A stretch of DNA of 64,000 nt, taken from Lingula anatina. Taxonomy: Eukaryota; Brachiopoda; Lingulata; Lingulida; Lingulidae. Under the pieces are notes generated by a model. It saw only the letters and a list, made by a program, of their open reading frames with translations, was not told the origin of the DNA and searched no databases. Made by a program: the position numbers and the translations under genes. The DNA lies in contig NW_019775873.1 in assembly GCF_001039355.2 (NCBI RefSeq), positions 119,824 through 183,823 on the forward strand. Reading direction: 5' to 3'. Numbering within the stretch: the first letter of the stretch is position 1; the number at the start of each line of letters is the position of its first letter. Shown here piece by piece: positions 26,301 through 36,124 of the stretch.

Positions 26301-27966
26301 TTTGATGATTATGTATGGTGCATGTGATTTTTTTTATCAGAAAAGTTCACAAACCTTTCATGATGACACATGTAAGATATTTTTTTATTATCTTGTAATG
26401 TTTACAATTGAAAAAAAAGTTCTGATGACTTTTGCTGTTTTGATTGAAGGAAACTAAGATGTGTCTTTTGGACATATTTTATAAGACATTTATTTAAGAG
26501 TAAAAATGGTCATATGAACAGTAAAAAAACAGTAATTCTTTAAATTTATGTGATGTCAGGCAGGCATATTTAATGAAAATTTCTTTTAAAAAATGTGTGA
26601 TGCCAGGCAGAAATATTTAATGAAAGTTTCTATAAAAGCTCTCAGCAAATAAAAATGATTTTGATAATCTCTGTGCCAATGTGCAACTTAACATACAGTG
26701 AATGTTTAGCCAAACACAAACATTCCTCTAATGATAGAAACAGTGGGGTTACTCATGACGGATCTAACTGATTTGTTCTTCAATATTGGTATTTTGTCAG
26801 AATTAATTGATATTGGCAAATGTTAAACTGGGGCATGCTAATCCAATTGTATACTGCAGGTTTTTGTACTTTAGAGACATTAAAATGTGCTTACGTCATA
26901 GACATTGCACAAATTGAAAAGTGGCAATCGCAAATGTAAGAAAAAATGTTTTTAGATACTTTTGTTTTCTGCTAAAAAACAAGCAACTATTGGCAACTTT
27001 TAACTTAATTGATTTATACAATAAAGACTTGTACTAATTCTTAATTTTCAAGAACCTTTGTGAGAAATATTTTTAAGTTTGGCATTGAAATATGGTTTAT
27101 AAAATTCACGTAATACACGTAGCTATAAAAAGAAGGGGCTGTTATTGCTGATGGTTGTTTTGGGTGTTGAAATTTAGGATCATCTCCTAGCAAATGGACC
27201 ATTTGAACATAAACCATTGTGTGTCAGCTCTCTTCATCACCATACTCACCACTTATTTTATGGTGATCTACTAACTTATTTATTTCTTACCAAAAACTTT
27301 CTTTAACCTTTTTGTTAATTTTTGAATATGTAAGTTATATGAATGTTCATCATTATTGTTTTTGATTTTTCATTTATGTTGTACATAAATTTTTTAAAAA
27401 AATTTTTGTTGTTTTATTCTAATTTAAGACTTTTGTGAATTCCACCTGAGTTTTATTTTATAGTTATATTGCTGTATTCGTTTATTTTTGTCTTATCTCA
27501 TGTGATGTCATTATGTGTCTTACTTTCTCTCTTTCTTTCCTGTGTACTCCATGATGTGTCTAGGTGGATGCAGTGGAAAACCACTCTGTTATATGGCAGG
27601 TGGAAAAGAGCATCAGACAGGGACTTATCCAAACCCTTGCCCACAGAAAACAATCCACAACCACAACAAGGCAAAGAGGGTAGTGAAAATGAGAACAATA
27701 ATAAAGGAGACCAGTCCCCTCCCTCCTTGTTTAAAGCTCCGTTTGAGGAAGATGATAATAATTCAAGTAGTCAGAAAGAGCCTGGCACCAATAAAGAGGG
27801 TGAACAAGATGGTTCTGCCTCACAACAAAAGACTGACACGTCTCCAGCAGATAGTAGTAATAGTCAGGGTGTTGACAACACTGGGGCTGATAAGACAGGA
27901 AGCAATAATGATAAGACACAGCAGAGTCAACAAGACCCTGCCAAAGACCCAGACCCCCCTTGGTAG
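8345..27966 (+). CDS. CCDC154: CCDC154 orthologue, long coiled-coil protein (isoform with conserved C-terminus)
   Basis: Exons: 8345-8400, 10098-10565, 11083-11275, 12785-12963, 13320-13545, 13846-13974, 15136-15260, 15455-15581, 16153-16215, 17219-17284, 17626-17829, 18524-18634, 18894-18992, 19350-19466, 19792-19842, 20471-20611, 21027-21044, 21648-21767, 22236-22312, 22573-22678, 23688-23774, 26083-26261, 27564-27966. All borders are GT/AG and the sum is in frame: 1114 residues. Nearly all of it is heptad-rich coiled coil. Identification rests on the C-terminus: VFVKP (about 952), then NRWGVYSAYKWMQWK (972-986), matching the human CCDC154 end, plus FESDLRRELDKRWDSVK in the middle. The tail after 995 is Gln/Ser/Asp-rich. 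It is much longer than the human protein (recalled as about 670 residues), mainly through repeated phase-0 exons at 17.6-20.6 kb. In mouse, loss of the gene causes osteopetrosis; the molecular role is unknown. The ATG at 8345 is preceded by two short upstream frames. A possible optional exon (23095-23121) was not included. AATAAA at 29000-29005. Confidence 0.85.
10591..10755. mobile_element. MITE-like element with inverted ends in a CCDC154 intron
   Basis: It starts catgttcacacaagagccaa and ends catcctggtgtgaacatg, so the outer 11 bases (catgttcacac/gtgtgaacatg) are perfect inverted repeats. Similarity continues inward, for example ttggaccaaaa against ttttttggtctgag. About 165 bp, no coding capacity, no clear target-site duplication. 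Confidence 0.45.
13983..14422. repeat. Direct duplication around a single N (unmerged contig overlap)
   Basis: Bases 13983-14201 and 14204-14422 are almost identical, both starting atgtg-taatatgcagagga, and are separated by the only N in this part (14202). The duplicated sequence is intronic in CCDC154, so the gene model is unaffected. It is best read as two overlapping contig ends placed side by side. Confidence 0.85.
15868..15898. repeat. GAAA microsatellite
   Basis: A run of gaaa units in a CCDC154 intron. A poly-G tract near 18735-18753 in a later intron is a similar simple repeat. Confidence 0.8.
22806..22973. mobile_element. Non-autonomous hAT-like MITE
   Basis: The termini are caggggcggatttag and ctggatccacccctg, the CAGGGGCGGAT type of inverted repeat common on small hAT-related elements in many animals. 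The bases TGTAT flank it on both sides (22801-22805 and 22974-22978), a possible partial target duplication. Inside are repeated gaagac-gtca words in both orientations. It lies in a CCDC154 intron and has no coding capacity. Confidence 0.65.
24256..25185 (+). CDS. CCDC154: Alternative last exon of CCDC154 (charged, disordered tail)
   Basis: This exon follows a ttaccaccctag acceptor and opens in the same phase (0) as the exon at 26083, so either can follow the exon ending at 23774. It codes for 309 residues and a stop at 25183-25185, giving an alternative protein of about 1230 residues without the conserved WGVY C-terminus. After a short coiled-coil start (ETSIASMEREIDRLKAQ) come Pro-rich segments (about exon residues 40-130), then a long Asp/Glu/Lys/Asn run with repeated DKDEDNDEN-like words, ending in a Gly/Asn-rich stretch (GGGGSRPGSGQGP, then NNNNPSGDNNAGGGD). 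The high Asn/Asp/Lys content partly reflects gataaagatgag-like DNA repeats. No AATAAA was seen close behind the stop, so the 3' end is uncertain. Composition and exact reading frame make a true coding exon likely; use as a terminal exon is inferred. Confidence 0.7.
   Translation, partial: RETSIASMEREIDRLKAQVYRWSLQETLKDSPQPHIDRVETPPDWNEPLFIPPPPAKDSREGTHEPKHQNSVPQSPVPPSREQPKSVRHTPIQSRQHTPLQPTPPPPKSASHAATPKPPLGDAGSQAAPSPKPAESVAPEEPEKDDNTDDNDDGSKNKTKPDDESQNKTDGSKENLTENEDKTDGVKGENDPEDKDQKDEDKDKDEDNDENDKDEGKDENEPSKDPDSGPDDASGKDDSKPDKDKKEGDNPPLQQGEENKPEEPPTKDGGGGSRPGSGQGPAEGGNNNNPSGDNNAGGGDHNKAQEDGF
25186..26082 (+). other. Interval between the alternative last exon and the next CCDC154 exon
   Basis: No exon recognised. 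It would be 3' UTR for the short-tail transcript and intron for the other. Contains a poly-A tract near 25933-25951. No AATAAA seen. Confidence 0.4.
26550..26640. repeat. Two-unit tandem repeat in the last CCDC154 intron
   Basis: The word tgtgatg-caggcag-atatttaatgaaa-tttct occurs twice, about 50 bp apart, with a few differences. Confidence 0.6.
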
Positions 27967-30371
27967 CAAAATCAATTGATTTCATCTGACTAAGTCCACA
28001 AACTTGACTTCCATTTCAAATTGTTTCATGTGTGACACGTATCCTATAGTAACATGCCATGTTTTGTTCTAATTGAGACCATGCAGTGAGCTTCCCAAGC
28101 GCTAGAAAGTATCGGTGTTATTAAAAGCGCTATGCCCTGTATTTATAACAAAATTGCTTGTGCATAACAAGTAAGACATTGATATTGCCGTGGTACAGCT
28201 TGTCTTATTTATATACTGTATCTGAGTATCTTTGACACTGAAGTCTGTCAAGCTGTGTACATATCAGGCTGAAAGTGCTGTTAACATATAGTATGTGTAC
28301 TTACACATAGTGGAGATAATAATGGATTGGGATATGCCAGTCACAACTATGACATTCCTTATTATTTTTATCTTTTTTTCATGTGCCATGGAGATAAACC
28401 AAAGAAACAAAATGCACTATTTGAATAATTGACCTTTGACATTTCCTTATTAATTTAGTTTTTTTTTTTTTTTTACTGAAAAAACAATTACTGCTTCTAT
28501 AAGTAGAGTAATGTCACTGAACAGAACTAAACTATTATCATAAACTTAACTTTTGATAAAGTTGTTTATGGTTGAGAAATCCTTCCAACAATAGACTGTG
28601 ATGAATTGAAATGGTATTTTTGTCACCATTTAAAAGTAAGAAATATTACTAATTTGTATATTTGTAAATATTTGATTCGAAAACCCCATTGGTTTTTGAT
28701 ATGTGGTGCTTTTAGGATTTTGATATCCAGAATGTAATGTTTTTATTTAATTTTTTCTCTATTGCATTGTGTATGTAAAATTGTATTATTTTTATTCTTT
28801 AGTATAAACTCTAGTGATTCCCTTTAGTGAATATAATTTTTATGAAATATAATGAACTTTTATTTCATTATTCACATTGTTTACATGTATTTCCGTCCAT
28901 CTATTTTTCTATGCTAATCATTTTCTAAATTGTGTCAACTGCATTTTGTTGCTTATTTCTTGTCATCATTTTTGTTTTGTTTAAAGCTCTTATTCGCTGA
29001 ATAAACTTTCTCTTATAGTCTCTATTTATTGTTTTGTTTGTATGTGATCATATTTTTGTATCTTACCTAAACTTCACATTAACTAAAGACAAGCAATAAA
29101 ATAGTTGTTTAAATTTTCTACACTAGATCAAACAATGAAAATTCTTTAAAATAATATTCAACAAGAGAATACATTCGGATGATTTTTTAAAAATAATTAT
29201 TGACAAAATTAAAAATTTAGATTTTCCAAAATTGGTATCATAACGTAAAGGGGATGAGGGATAAAACGGGGATCACACAGTAGATTCCTATCTTGGAAGG
29301 AGACTGCGATGTATTTTGTTTGGGCAGAATCGAATCCCATGATTAATGTAGGAAATTACTTTAGGTACAATTTGGATTTGGATGAATGGGGAAGTATCAA
29401 AAACGTCAAAATATATCGCAGAAAGAGCATGCAATATATTTTGTTTGGTCGGAATGGGATACCATAATAAATATAGGAAATTGATGTACATTGCTTTGGA
29501 TGAATGGGGAAGTACCGAAAACGTCTAAATCTTTTAATGGATCATTTTGCACCAAGCACTCACCCTATTGAGACCATCTCAGTGGCAAATTAACTTCAAT
29601 GGGGACTTTCAAAATACCAATCAGATCCGAATATTTTGGTCATTTAAATTACCTAAAATTTATATTTTGTTGTAAAATAAACCTGACTGGGAGATGTTGT
29701 TTTATAAAATATTGTGGTAAAAATGCTAATAAAAATATTTATTCATAGAGGGTAATCTGTTAAAGGGTATCTACTCTTACCCAGTTTGAGTAAAAAATTG
29801 AAATTATATTTATTAAATGCTTTATGATTTAAAACGAATTTGATATAGTTGAAATGATCTGAACCACAGAAGACAATATCAGATCATGAAAAAATGTTGG
29901 TTTTCAATGTAGAGTTCAAGGTGCCAAAGTATTTTGCTTTAAGTGTTGATTTTAAAGTTAAAATCGCAACTTTTAAATAAAAATCAATATTTATTCGCAC
30001 CATCTTAATTATCAAGTAAGTACTCTGTACAAAATCTAGGCACTCTTTTGCTCATATCCATAAACCGAATTTCTCGACAAGGGAAAATCACTTTCACTTC
30101 CCGTTTAAAATGTTAGCGCTGGAGGAGTTATTTAGGCAATATAGCTCCGAATTACCCTCACATAAGAAATAGGTATTGAATCATGCAAGGTTGTGATAGA
30201 AACAGCAAGTCATTCCATTTGCAGAAAGCAATATTTTTATAGGAACAAGTGTGACAACATAGAGGATAGGAAAATACCTTATCTTCATACGTGAAGATAA
30301 GTTATATTTGCTCTAGTTCAACCGTCAAAATTAGTGCTAGGTTTGCAAAAGTGATATACATATGTAATATA
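27967..30371 (+). other. CCDC154 3' UTR and intergenic region
   Basis: AATAAA at 29000-29005 is the likely polyadenylation signal, about 1 kb after the stop. Between 29302 and 29527 two copies of a unit of about 120 bp occur in tandem (shared words tgtattttgtttgg, taggaaattactt/taggaaattgatg, ggatgaatggggaagta). No gene recognised between 29030 and 30371. Confidence 0.5.
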
Positions 30372-30416
30372 GATAGATAGATACATCATCTTAGATAGAT
30401 AGATAGATAGATAGAA
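30372..30416. repeat. GATA microsatellite
   Basis: Runs of agatagatagat broken by catcatctt, about 80 bp upstream of the acceptor of the Pro/Lys/Asp-rich gene. Confidence 0.85.
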
Positions 30417-30521
30417 TTACCGTTGTAGATACATTTGAGGCAGATGAATTCATCAAAAATAAACCTTAATGTTACAAATATAATTTTTATTCAACATAGG
30501 TGGAACAAAATCAAAAACAAG

Positions 30522-32042
30522 ATGAAAGGCAAGAAAAAGGCGAGCAAGAAGGAGGCCCGCTCACCTTCGCCGTCAGAGAGCACTACTGTGCCAGTAGATG
30601 TTGCGGACGTGGCAGCAGCGGGTATCGCTGAAGCCGGAGCAAGACGACAAGCCCCGCCCTCAGATGATGAAACTGTATCAGCACCACCCAAAAAGAAAAA
30701 CAACAAAAAAGCGGAAAATGAGTCTGAACCAGAAACTGAAGTAACTGAGCCAAAAAAGAACAAGAAAAAGGCAAAAGAACCACCACCAGAAGATTCAGAA
30801 GAAGAGACAACTGCCCCAACCAAAAATAAATCCGATACAAAACCGCCTCCAAAGAAAAAACAACCTCCAGCCGAGTCAGAAGACGAATCAGAAGCCCCAC
30901 CTCCGAAGAAAAAACAGCCACCACCTGATTCAGAAGATGAAGATGACGAATCAGAAGCTCCACCCCCTAAAAAGAAACAACCACCTCCCGAATCAGATGA
31001 CGAAACAGAAGCACCACCACCAAAGAAAAAAGGACAAAAGCCTCCACCCGATTCAGAAGACGATGACGAGACAGAAGCGCCTCCTCCTAAGAAGAACCAA
31101 AAACCACCACCCGATTCGGAGGACGACGAGTCAGAAGCACCACCGCCAAAGAAAAAACAGCCACCACCCGATTCAGAAGACGATGACGAGACAGAAGCGC
31201 CTCCTCCTAAGAAGAAGAGTCAAAAACCACCACCCGATTCAGAAGATGACGAATCAGAAGCTCCACCCCCTAAAAAGAAACAACCACCTCCCGACTCAGA
31301 TGACGAAACAGAAGCCCCGCCCCCAAAGAAAAAAGGGCAAAAACCTCCACCAGATTCAGAAGACGACGACGAAACAGAGGTCCCTCCTCCAAAGAAGAAT
31401 CAAAAACCACCGCCTGATTCAGAAGATGACGAGTCAGAAGCACCACCTCCGAAGAAGAAACAACCGCCTCCGGAAGATTCCGAAGAGGATTCAGAAGACG
31501 AAGCCCCTCCTCCAAAAAAACAACCGGATAATAAAAAGAAACCTCCACCTCCGGCGGATGATGATGAAACTGAATCGGAGGATGAACCCCCTCCACCCAA
31601 AAAACAACCGGATAAAAAGAAACCTCCACCTCCGGCAGATGATGACGAAACTGAATCGGAGGATGAACCCCCTCCACCTAAAAAACAACCGGACAATAAA
31701 AAGAAACCCCCACCTCCGGCGGATGATGATGATGAAACTGAATCGGAGGATGAACCCCCTCCACCCAAAAAACAACCAGATAAAAAGAAACCTCCACCTC
31801 CGGCAGATGATGACGAAACTGAATCGGAGGATGAACCTCCTCCACCTAAAAAACAACCGGATAAAAAGAAACCCCCACCTCCGGCGGATGACGACGAAAC
31901 TGAATCGGAAGATGAACCCCCTCCCCCAAAGAGTAAAGGTAAACCGCCTCCTAAGAAACCCCCGCCGCCTGATGATGATGATGATGACAGTGAAGATGAC
32001 GATGATCCTCCACCTAGGAAACCACCTGCAAAGAGGCGATGA
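30522..32042 (+). CDS. Low-complexity protein of alternating PPPKKK and acidic-Ser blocks
   Basis: No family recognised. From Met at 30522 the frame codes for 506 residues; the frame is open back to 30435. An acceptor (caacatag, exon from 30500) suggests an upstream exon, so the true start may be elsewhere. After a basic, Ala-containing N-terminus (about 1-60) the protein is nearly all repeats: first about eleven units of the type APPPKKK(GQ)PPPDSEDDE, then five units of about 27 residues, KKPPPPADDDETESEDEPPPP, encoded by a DNA tandem repeat of about 84 bp (31525-31930). It ends in a poly-Asp run and PRKPPAKRR. From Met on I see no Cys, Leu, His or aromatic residue. Each DSEDD/TESEDE block fits a CK2 phosphorylation site. 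Alternating basic and acidic-Ser blocks recall nucleolar Nopp140, but no SRP40 C-terminal domain is seen. No signal peptide in this exon; nuclear or nucleolar location is a guess. Confidence 0.75.
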   Translation: MKGKKKASKKEARSPSPSESTTVPVDVADVAAAGIAEAGARRQAPPSDDETVSAPPKKKNNKKAENESEPETEVTEPKKNKKKAKEPPPEDSEEETTAPTKNKSDTKPPPKKKQPPAESEDESEAPPPKKKQPPPDSEDEDDESEAPPPKKKQPPPESDDETEAPPPKKKGQKPPPDSEDDDETEAPPPKKNQKPPPDSEDDESEAPPPKKKQPPPDSEDDDETEAPPPKKKSQKPPPDSEDDESEAPPPKKKQPPPDSDDETEAPPPKKKGQKPPPDSEDDDETEVPPPKKNQKPPPDSEDDESEAPPPKKKQPPPEDSEEDSEDEAPPPKKQPDNKKKPPPPADDDETESEDEPPPPKKQPDKKKPPPPADDDETESEDEPPPPKKQPDNKKKPPPPADDDDETESEDEPPPPKKQPDKKKPPPPADDDETESEDEPPPPKKQPDKKKPPPPADDDETESEDEPPPPKSKGKPPPKKPPPPDDDDDDSEDDDDPPPRKPPAKRR

Positions 32043-32502
32043 GTAAGTACATGCACCACTAAAACGAACATAAACACCTTTTTGGCATAATTTGTTTAAT
32101 TTTTTTGTTTGTTCGCATTGTGTAATCTTTCTTTGGATTTGTAAAAATCACAATGTTGTAATGAAAGTAACATTTTGGTTTTACCATAATATTTTGTATA
32201 TTTTAACGAAAAATGTTCAAATCCACCTTAGAATTTACATTGAACGCAGAAACAAACTGGATATTTTTACACTGAAAAGATTGCGGTACACTGAGGTTGC
32301 TCGTCAAAATTTGAAACAGCGGGAGATAATCTGTCCTGCCTATAGAAAAAGGGAAATTACTAATTTCCATTAGGGTAGTTTTATTAAATAGCTTTATTAT
32401 TATTAAGGACTTAAATACATAACCACAAGTAATGAGTGGATCACGTAATGTAAAATAATTAAAATTAAACCGGCACATAAAAGTCAATTTATACCTTTAA
32501 AA
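32043..32502. other. Convergent intergenic interval
   Basis: It lies between the stop of the repeat protein (+) and the stop of GH31 copy 1 (-). It starts with a strong donor sequence (gtaagtac) directly after the TGA. Minus-strand AATAAA signals (TTTATT at 32379-32384 and 32393-32398) would serve GH31 copy 1. No gene seen. Confidence 0.4.
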
Positions 32503-35500
32503 CTATAAGACAAACAATACATCAAACTCACGCCACACTGGCGGTGGTCCAGTTTCATTACAGTGGGTTGACACACGTACCCAAAGAACATGCTGAGCCG
32601 TGTCGTAAGAAAACGCGCACTTCGGATCTTTATCTACATCTGTATTAACGAGCATGTCCCAGTTTTTTACATGAACAAAGGTATCTGTACCTTCACCGGT
32701 TACCATTGCCGACTGAGCATTAACTGCTATTTGTAATATCATTAAACGCCCTACTGTGTCTGTAATGTGCACACGTGCACTTACTCTGGTTTTGTTGAAA
32801 GGATCACTGGTTGGAACCATCGAGACCAAAGATTGGTCCCACAGTTCTCCACTGGCCGCATACGTCGAGTTTGGCCACACCCACCAGTGTAGGGGGTTGA
32901 TACTGTTTGGCGGGGATGTCAATGATACTGCGTGGTTTTCTAGTGTCATCACAGACGGATCCAATGTTGGAATAGCAGATCCTAAATATAAAATCGTACA
33001 AAGTATAACAGCATGATTAAGCGCAATACATTCAAAAGAATGGAAATGACCTTACAGGATTCACCAATGTATCTGTACTGTCCAGTATATGTTTGAATAA
33101 GTTAAAAGAGGATTAGGTCTTTTTCTGCTGTTATTCAAACAACTGTTCTGTGCAGTTAAATGCGTTTAAGATCTTGGTTCTTACTAGCATACAGTAGGAA
33201 TATGCAAGTGGGTTTCACATCTGTTAGAAAACATAAGGAAACAAAATTAAACTCAATAACTACAGAAAACCATACCTGCTTTAACGAAAAGAGGTATTGT
33301 TTCCAAGGGAGCGCTCACTAACTTGGTTTGACCACAATCTAGGAATGGCCCTGTACCGATACGGAAACGTCCATTTGTTGCATTGTCATATATTGCATAA
33401 TTAAAATCTATCCACTCAGTCTTAGACATCCCTATAGGCGGTTCTCTTGGAAGATAAACGATTTGCGAAATGGCTCGTTCTTTCAGAACGGGGGCCACAA
33501 GAAAAGCGTCACCAAACATAAACTGTTCATCATGACTGATGGCAACTGGATCATTCGGAAAACTGAGAATGTGGTGCCTCATGATTGGTATGCCACCATC
33601 TTGAACAAAGTGTGCCGCTTTGTAGATATAGGGGAAAAGAGCCATTCTAAGTTTACTCTGCTTTCTCCAGGCAAATTCTCCCTCGGGCCAATCGAAGATT
33701 TGAGTTTTAGGTTTTCCAGAGAGTGAACTCCCCCCTTGCTGGGAGCGCATTAGACCAGAGAACGTTCCCACCTGTGTCCACCTTATCCAGAGCTCCATGC
33801 TTGGGGGTTCTATCCAGACAAAGCCTCCAATGTCTGAGCCAATGTAGGGTATGCCTGATAGGCTCCCACTCAACATGGCGTGCACCTGGGCAGGCAGACC
33901 TGAGTCTTGGGACCAGTCACACATTGGGTCTCCAGTCCAGTGGGCCCAGGTTGCGGCACCAGAACCAAGGTAACCTGAACGAAAAAATGGTGTATACGGC
34001 GGTGCGTAGTAACCTGGTGGCAAAGCACGAAAGTTTGACTCATTTGATAAGCGGTTGAGGATTGTTTTGACAGCAGTCTGGTAAAGGACTGGGTACAGAT
34101 TGTGCATTTCTCTTCCTGTCATGCCATTGCTAAAACTACATTCTGGATCAACATTTTCTCCATAGTCTACCATAAATCCCACAAACCCTAAATTTAGAGC
34201 CACCTGTAACTGTTTTCCGAACCAGTCGACAGCCCCAGGTGCTGTGAAATCCAACAGCCCAACCTTCAGAACACGTGTAGTCTTTGTCTTAAAGGTAAAG
34301 GTGTACGTATTGTTCCTAAATTTAACTAAATAGTTGTTAGCAACTGCTTCGTTGTATAATGGACTGTAGTCAGTGACCAGCATACTATTGTAGTAAGCCA
34401 GGGCATAGATGCCAAGATCGCGAAGAGCTTTGTTGGTAGCAAGAATTTCACTTTCATGTCCTCGTTGTTCCCCAAGGGGAAAGAACCGGATTTCGTCGTA
34501 TTCGATTGTAAACGGGATGTCGCGCAATCTTAGGATCTCTGCCGCTCTTATCGTCCTGTTTGGTCCAGATATACGCAGTGCATCAGCAGCTGTTAACCAC
34601 GGGCCAAACTGAAAGGGCGGCGGAACAGGTGCCCGCCCTGCAAAATAAGAGTGGATGGACAGAATATCGCTGGGTCTGCCTATATATATTGTAAGGTCAA
34701 AGACCGTATTTTCAACATTGATGAGGTAATCATTTCTGTGGGTCTCGCACATGTCCCAAGTTGATCTGAACGTAGTATTGAGGTACATGCCATATCCGTA
34801 AGCTGATATGAAAAACGGCATGGGTGCATATGTTTCTGTTGGATTGAGCGTGGGTAGGCGCTCTTTTGGAGCAACACGAAGACTCCAGCCCCCGTCCTCT
34901 GCCCATGAGTACAGCGATTTTCCTCTTTGGTTCACAGCATTATAACGCACACCAAAACCGTAGAAACCCTCGTTTTTATCCCGGGCTTGAAACCCCAGAT
35001 CTATGCGAAGTTGGCCGGTAAGTTCGCACGTAGACATGAACGTTTCCTCCAAATTTTGCTTTGGATTCGGTATGAATTCTAAAATTAGTTGTCCAGCTTT
35101 GTCAACAGCGCCTACACACAACTGACATTGTACTGTCCTGGTGCTGTTCTTTTGACAGAATTTCACCTGTTCACATATGTCCTCTGCTGTTCGATTTTTC
35201 AGCAGTAAGTCGTAAACGATATCTCCAGCTGCTTTTGCGTCGTCAAGGCATGCTGGGTTCCTTGGTTCTGGAACTATCCGAGAACCATCTTTTTCGAAGA
35301 GTTCCACTTTCAGACCAATTTGAGATAGAGTGAAATTACCAACTGTGACATGGAATATGTAGCCCTTGATTGAATTGGAGCTGATTTTCATTGTAACTTG
35401 GGTTTTGTCCTGTGACAATGTCCAAGACAAAAGTTCCTGGGCGACAAACCTTTCTATTTCTTGGGTCAGTCGCCACGAATATCCATTATATATCCGAATA

Positions 35501-36124
35501 TCAATGCCCGTCCAAGTGGTCACTCCTAAAACTCCCCAATGCTGATCCACACTTGTCAGTATTCTTTGTGAATTGCTATCCAGCGTCATTTGCCATGTGT
35601 GTATGTTGAATACCAATTTCATAGGCCCTCCTGTGATAACAATTTGGTCATCATTCTTGCTACACGACAGAGGCTGGTAAGGACGGCCGTGACTTTGACC
35701 GCCAAAGGATAATAAGAGAATAAAAATCATCTGAAAATGAATAAGGAGAGAAAATCCATGAAATGATGTTTACTTCAGATGGAAAAATATTTATTTAGAA
35801 TCTAGAAACCTGATGAGTGTAATGAGTTATTATAATCCCCTGGATTGATTTTTGAACTTAGTCAGAAAAAGTCTAATAAATATGCCGATTTGAGAATAAA
35901 AAAATATACGTGAGACTGGCAGTAGTTGCAACCTTCGTAATTTTGTTGTGATAAGAATTAATGGTGAAATCTCACCACCCCCCCTCCCACTCACACACAC
36001 CAACGCCACCACCACCGCTACCGCCACCACCCCTGGGCAACCCTAAAACCTTAATAGCCGTTATCATATTAGGGTTACTCTGAATCCTTACCAGTTCTAC
36101 AGCGGTCGCCATTGCTTTTGCCAT
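32503..36124 (-). CDS. Secreted GH31 glycosidase with swaposin-like insert, copy 1
   Basis: Complement exons 36124-36092, 35730-33276 and 32981-32503 join in frame to 988 residues. Exon 1 gives MAKAMATAVEL and exon 2 continues MIFILLLSFGGQSHG: together a good signal peptide, so the enzyme is secreted or lumenal. GH31 features: N-terminal beta-sandwich with EGFYGFGVRYNAVNQRG (about 265-281); the barrel from about 378; catalytic nucleophile Asp533 in FMVDYGEN; acid/base Asp612 in HWTGDPMCDW; SDIGGF; the last exon is the distal beta-sandwich. The D-[FY]-G-E form of the nucleophile motif resembles YicI/alpha-xylosidase and MYORG-type members, so the substrate cannot be fixed. Between the first strands and the FYGFG segment lies an insert with six Cys (172, 197, 203, 213, 216, 246) in the swaposin pattern. 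Several N-glycosylation sequons. The first exon is short and less certain. Tandem partner of the gene at 37.1-40.5 kb. Confidence 0.9.
35026..35250 (-). other. Swaposin-like (permuted saposin) segment in GH31 copy 1
   Basis: The Cys pattern is C-x24-C-x5-C-x9-C-x2-C-x29-C. The first half (DLLLKNRTAEDICEQVKFC) reads as the C-terminal saposin half (SapB_2). The second (CQLCVGAVDKAGQLI, then Leu-Glu-Glu-Thr up to the last Cys) reads as the N-terminal half (SapB_1). The order is reversed relative to ordinary saposins, as in the plant-specific insert of phytepsin-type aspartic proteases. Assigned by eye from spacing and flanking residues. Confidence 0.6.
35976..36035 (-). repeat. CCACCR-rich tract in intron 1 of GH31 copy 1
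   Basis: Plus strand is caccaccccccctcccac followed by accaccaccgctaccgccac. The transcribed minus strand is G-rich, with repeated GGTGG/GGCGG, and could form a G-quadruplex. Confidence 0.5.

Noticed and set aside
30937-32046. 369-codon plus-strand frame rich in His, Lys, Arg and Met
   Set aside because: Frame-shifted shadow of the repeat protein; the repeat unit keeps all three frames open.
31400-32077. 225-codon minus-strand Gly/Ser-rich frame resembling a silk-like protein
   Set aside because: Exact antisense of the PPPKKK/acidic repeats; Pro codons reversed give Gly and Asp/Glu codons give Ser/Val. No independent signals.
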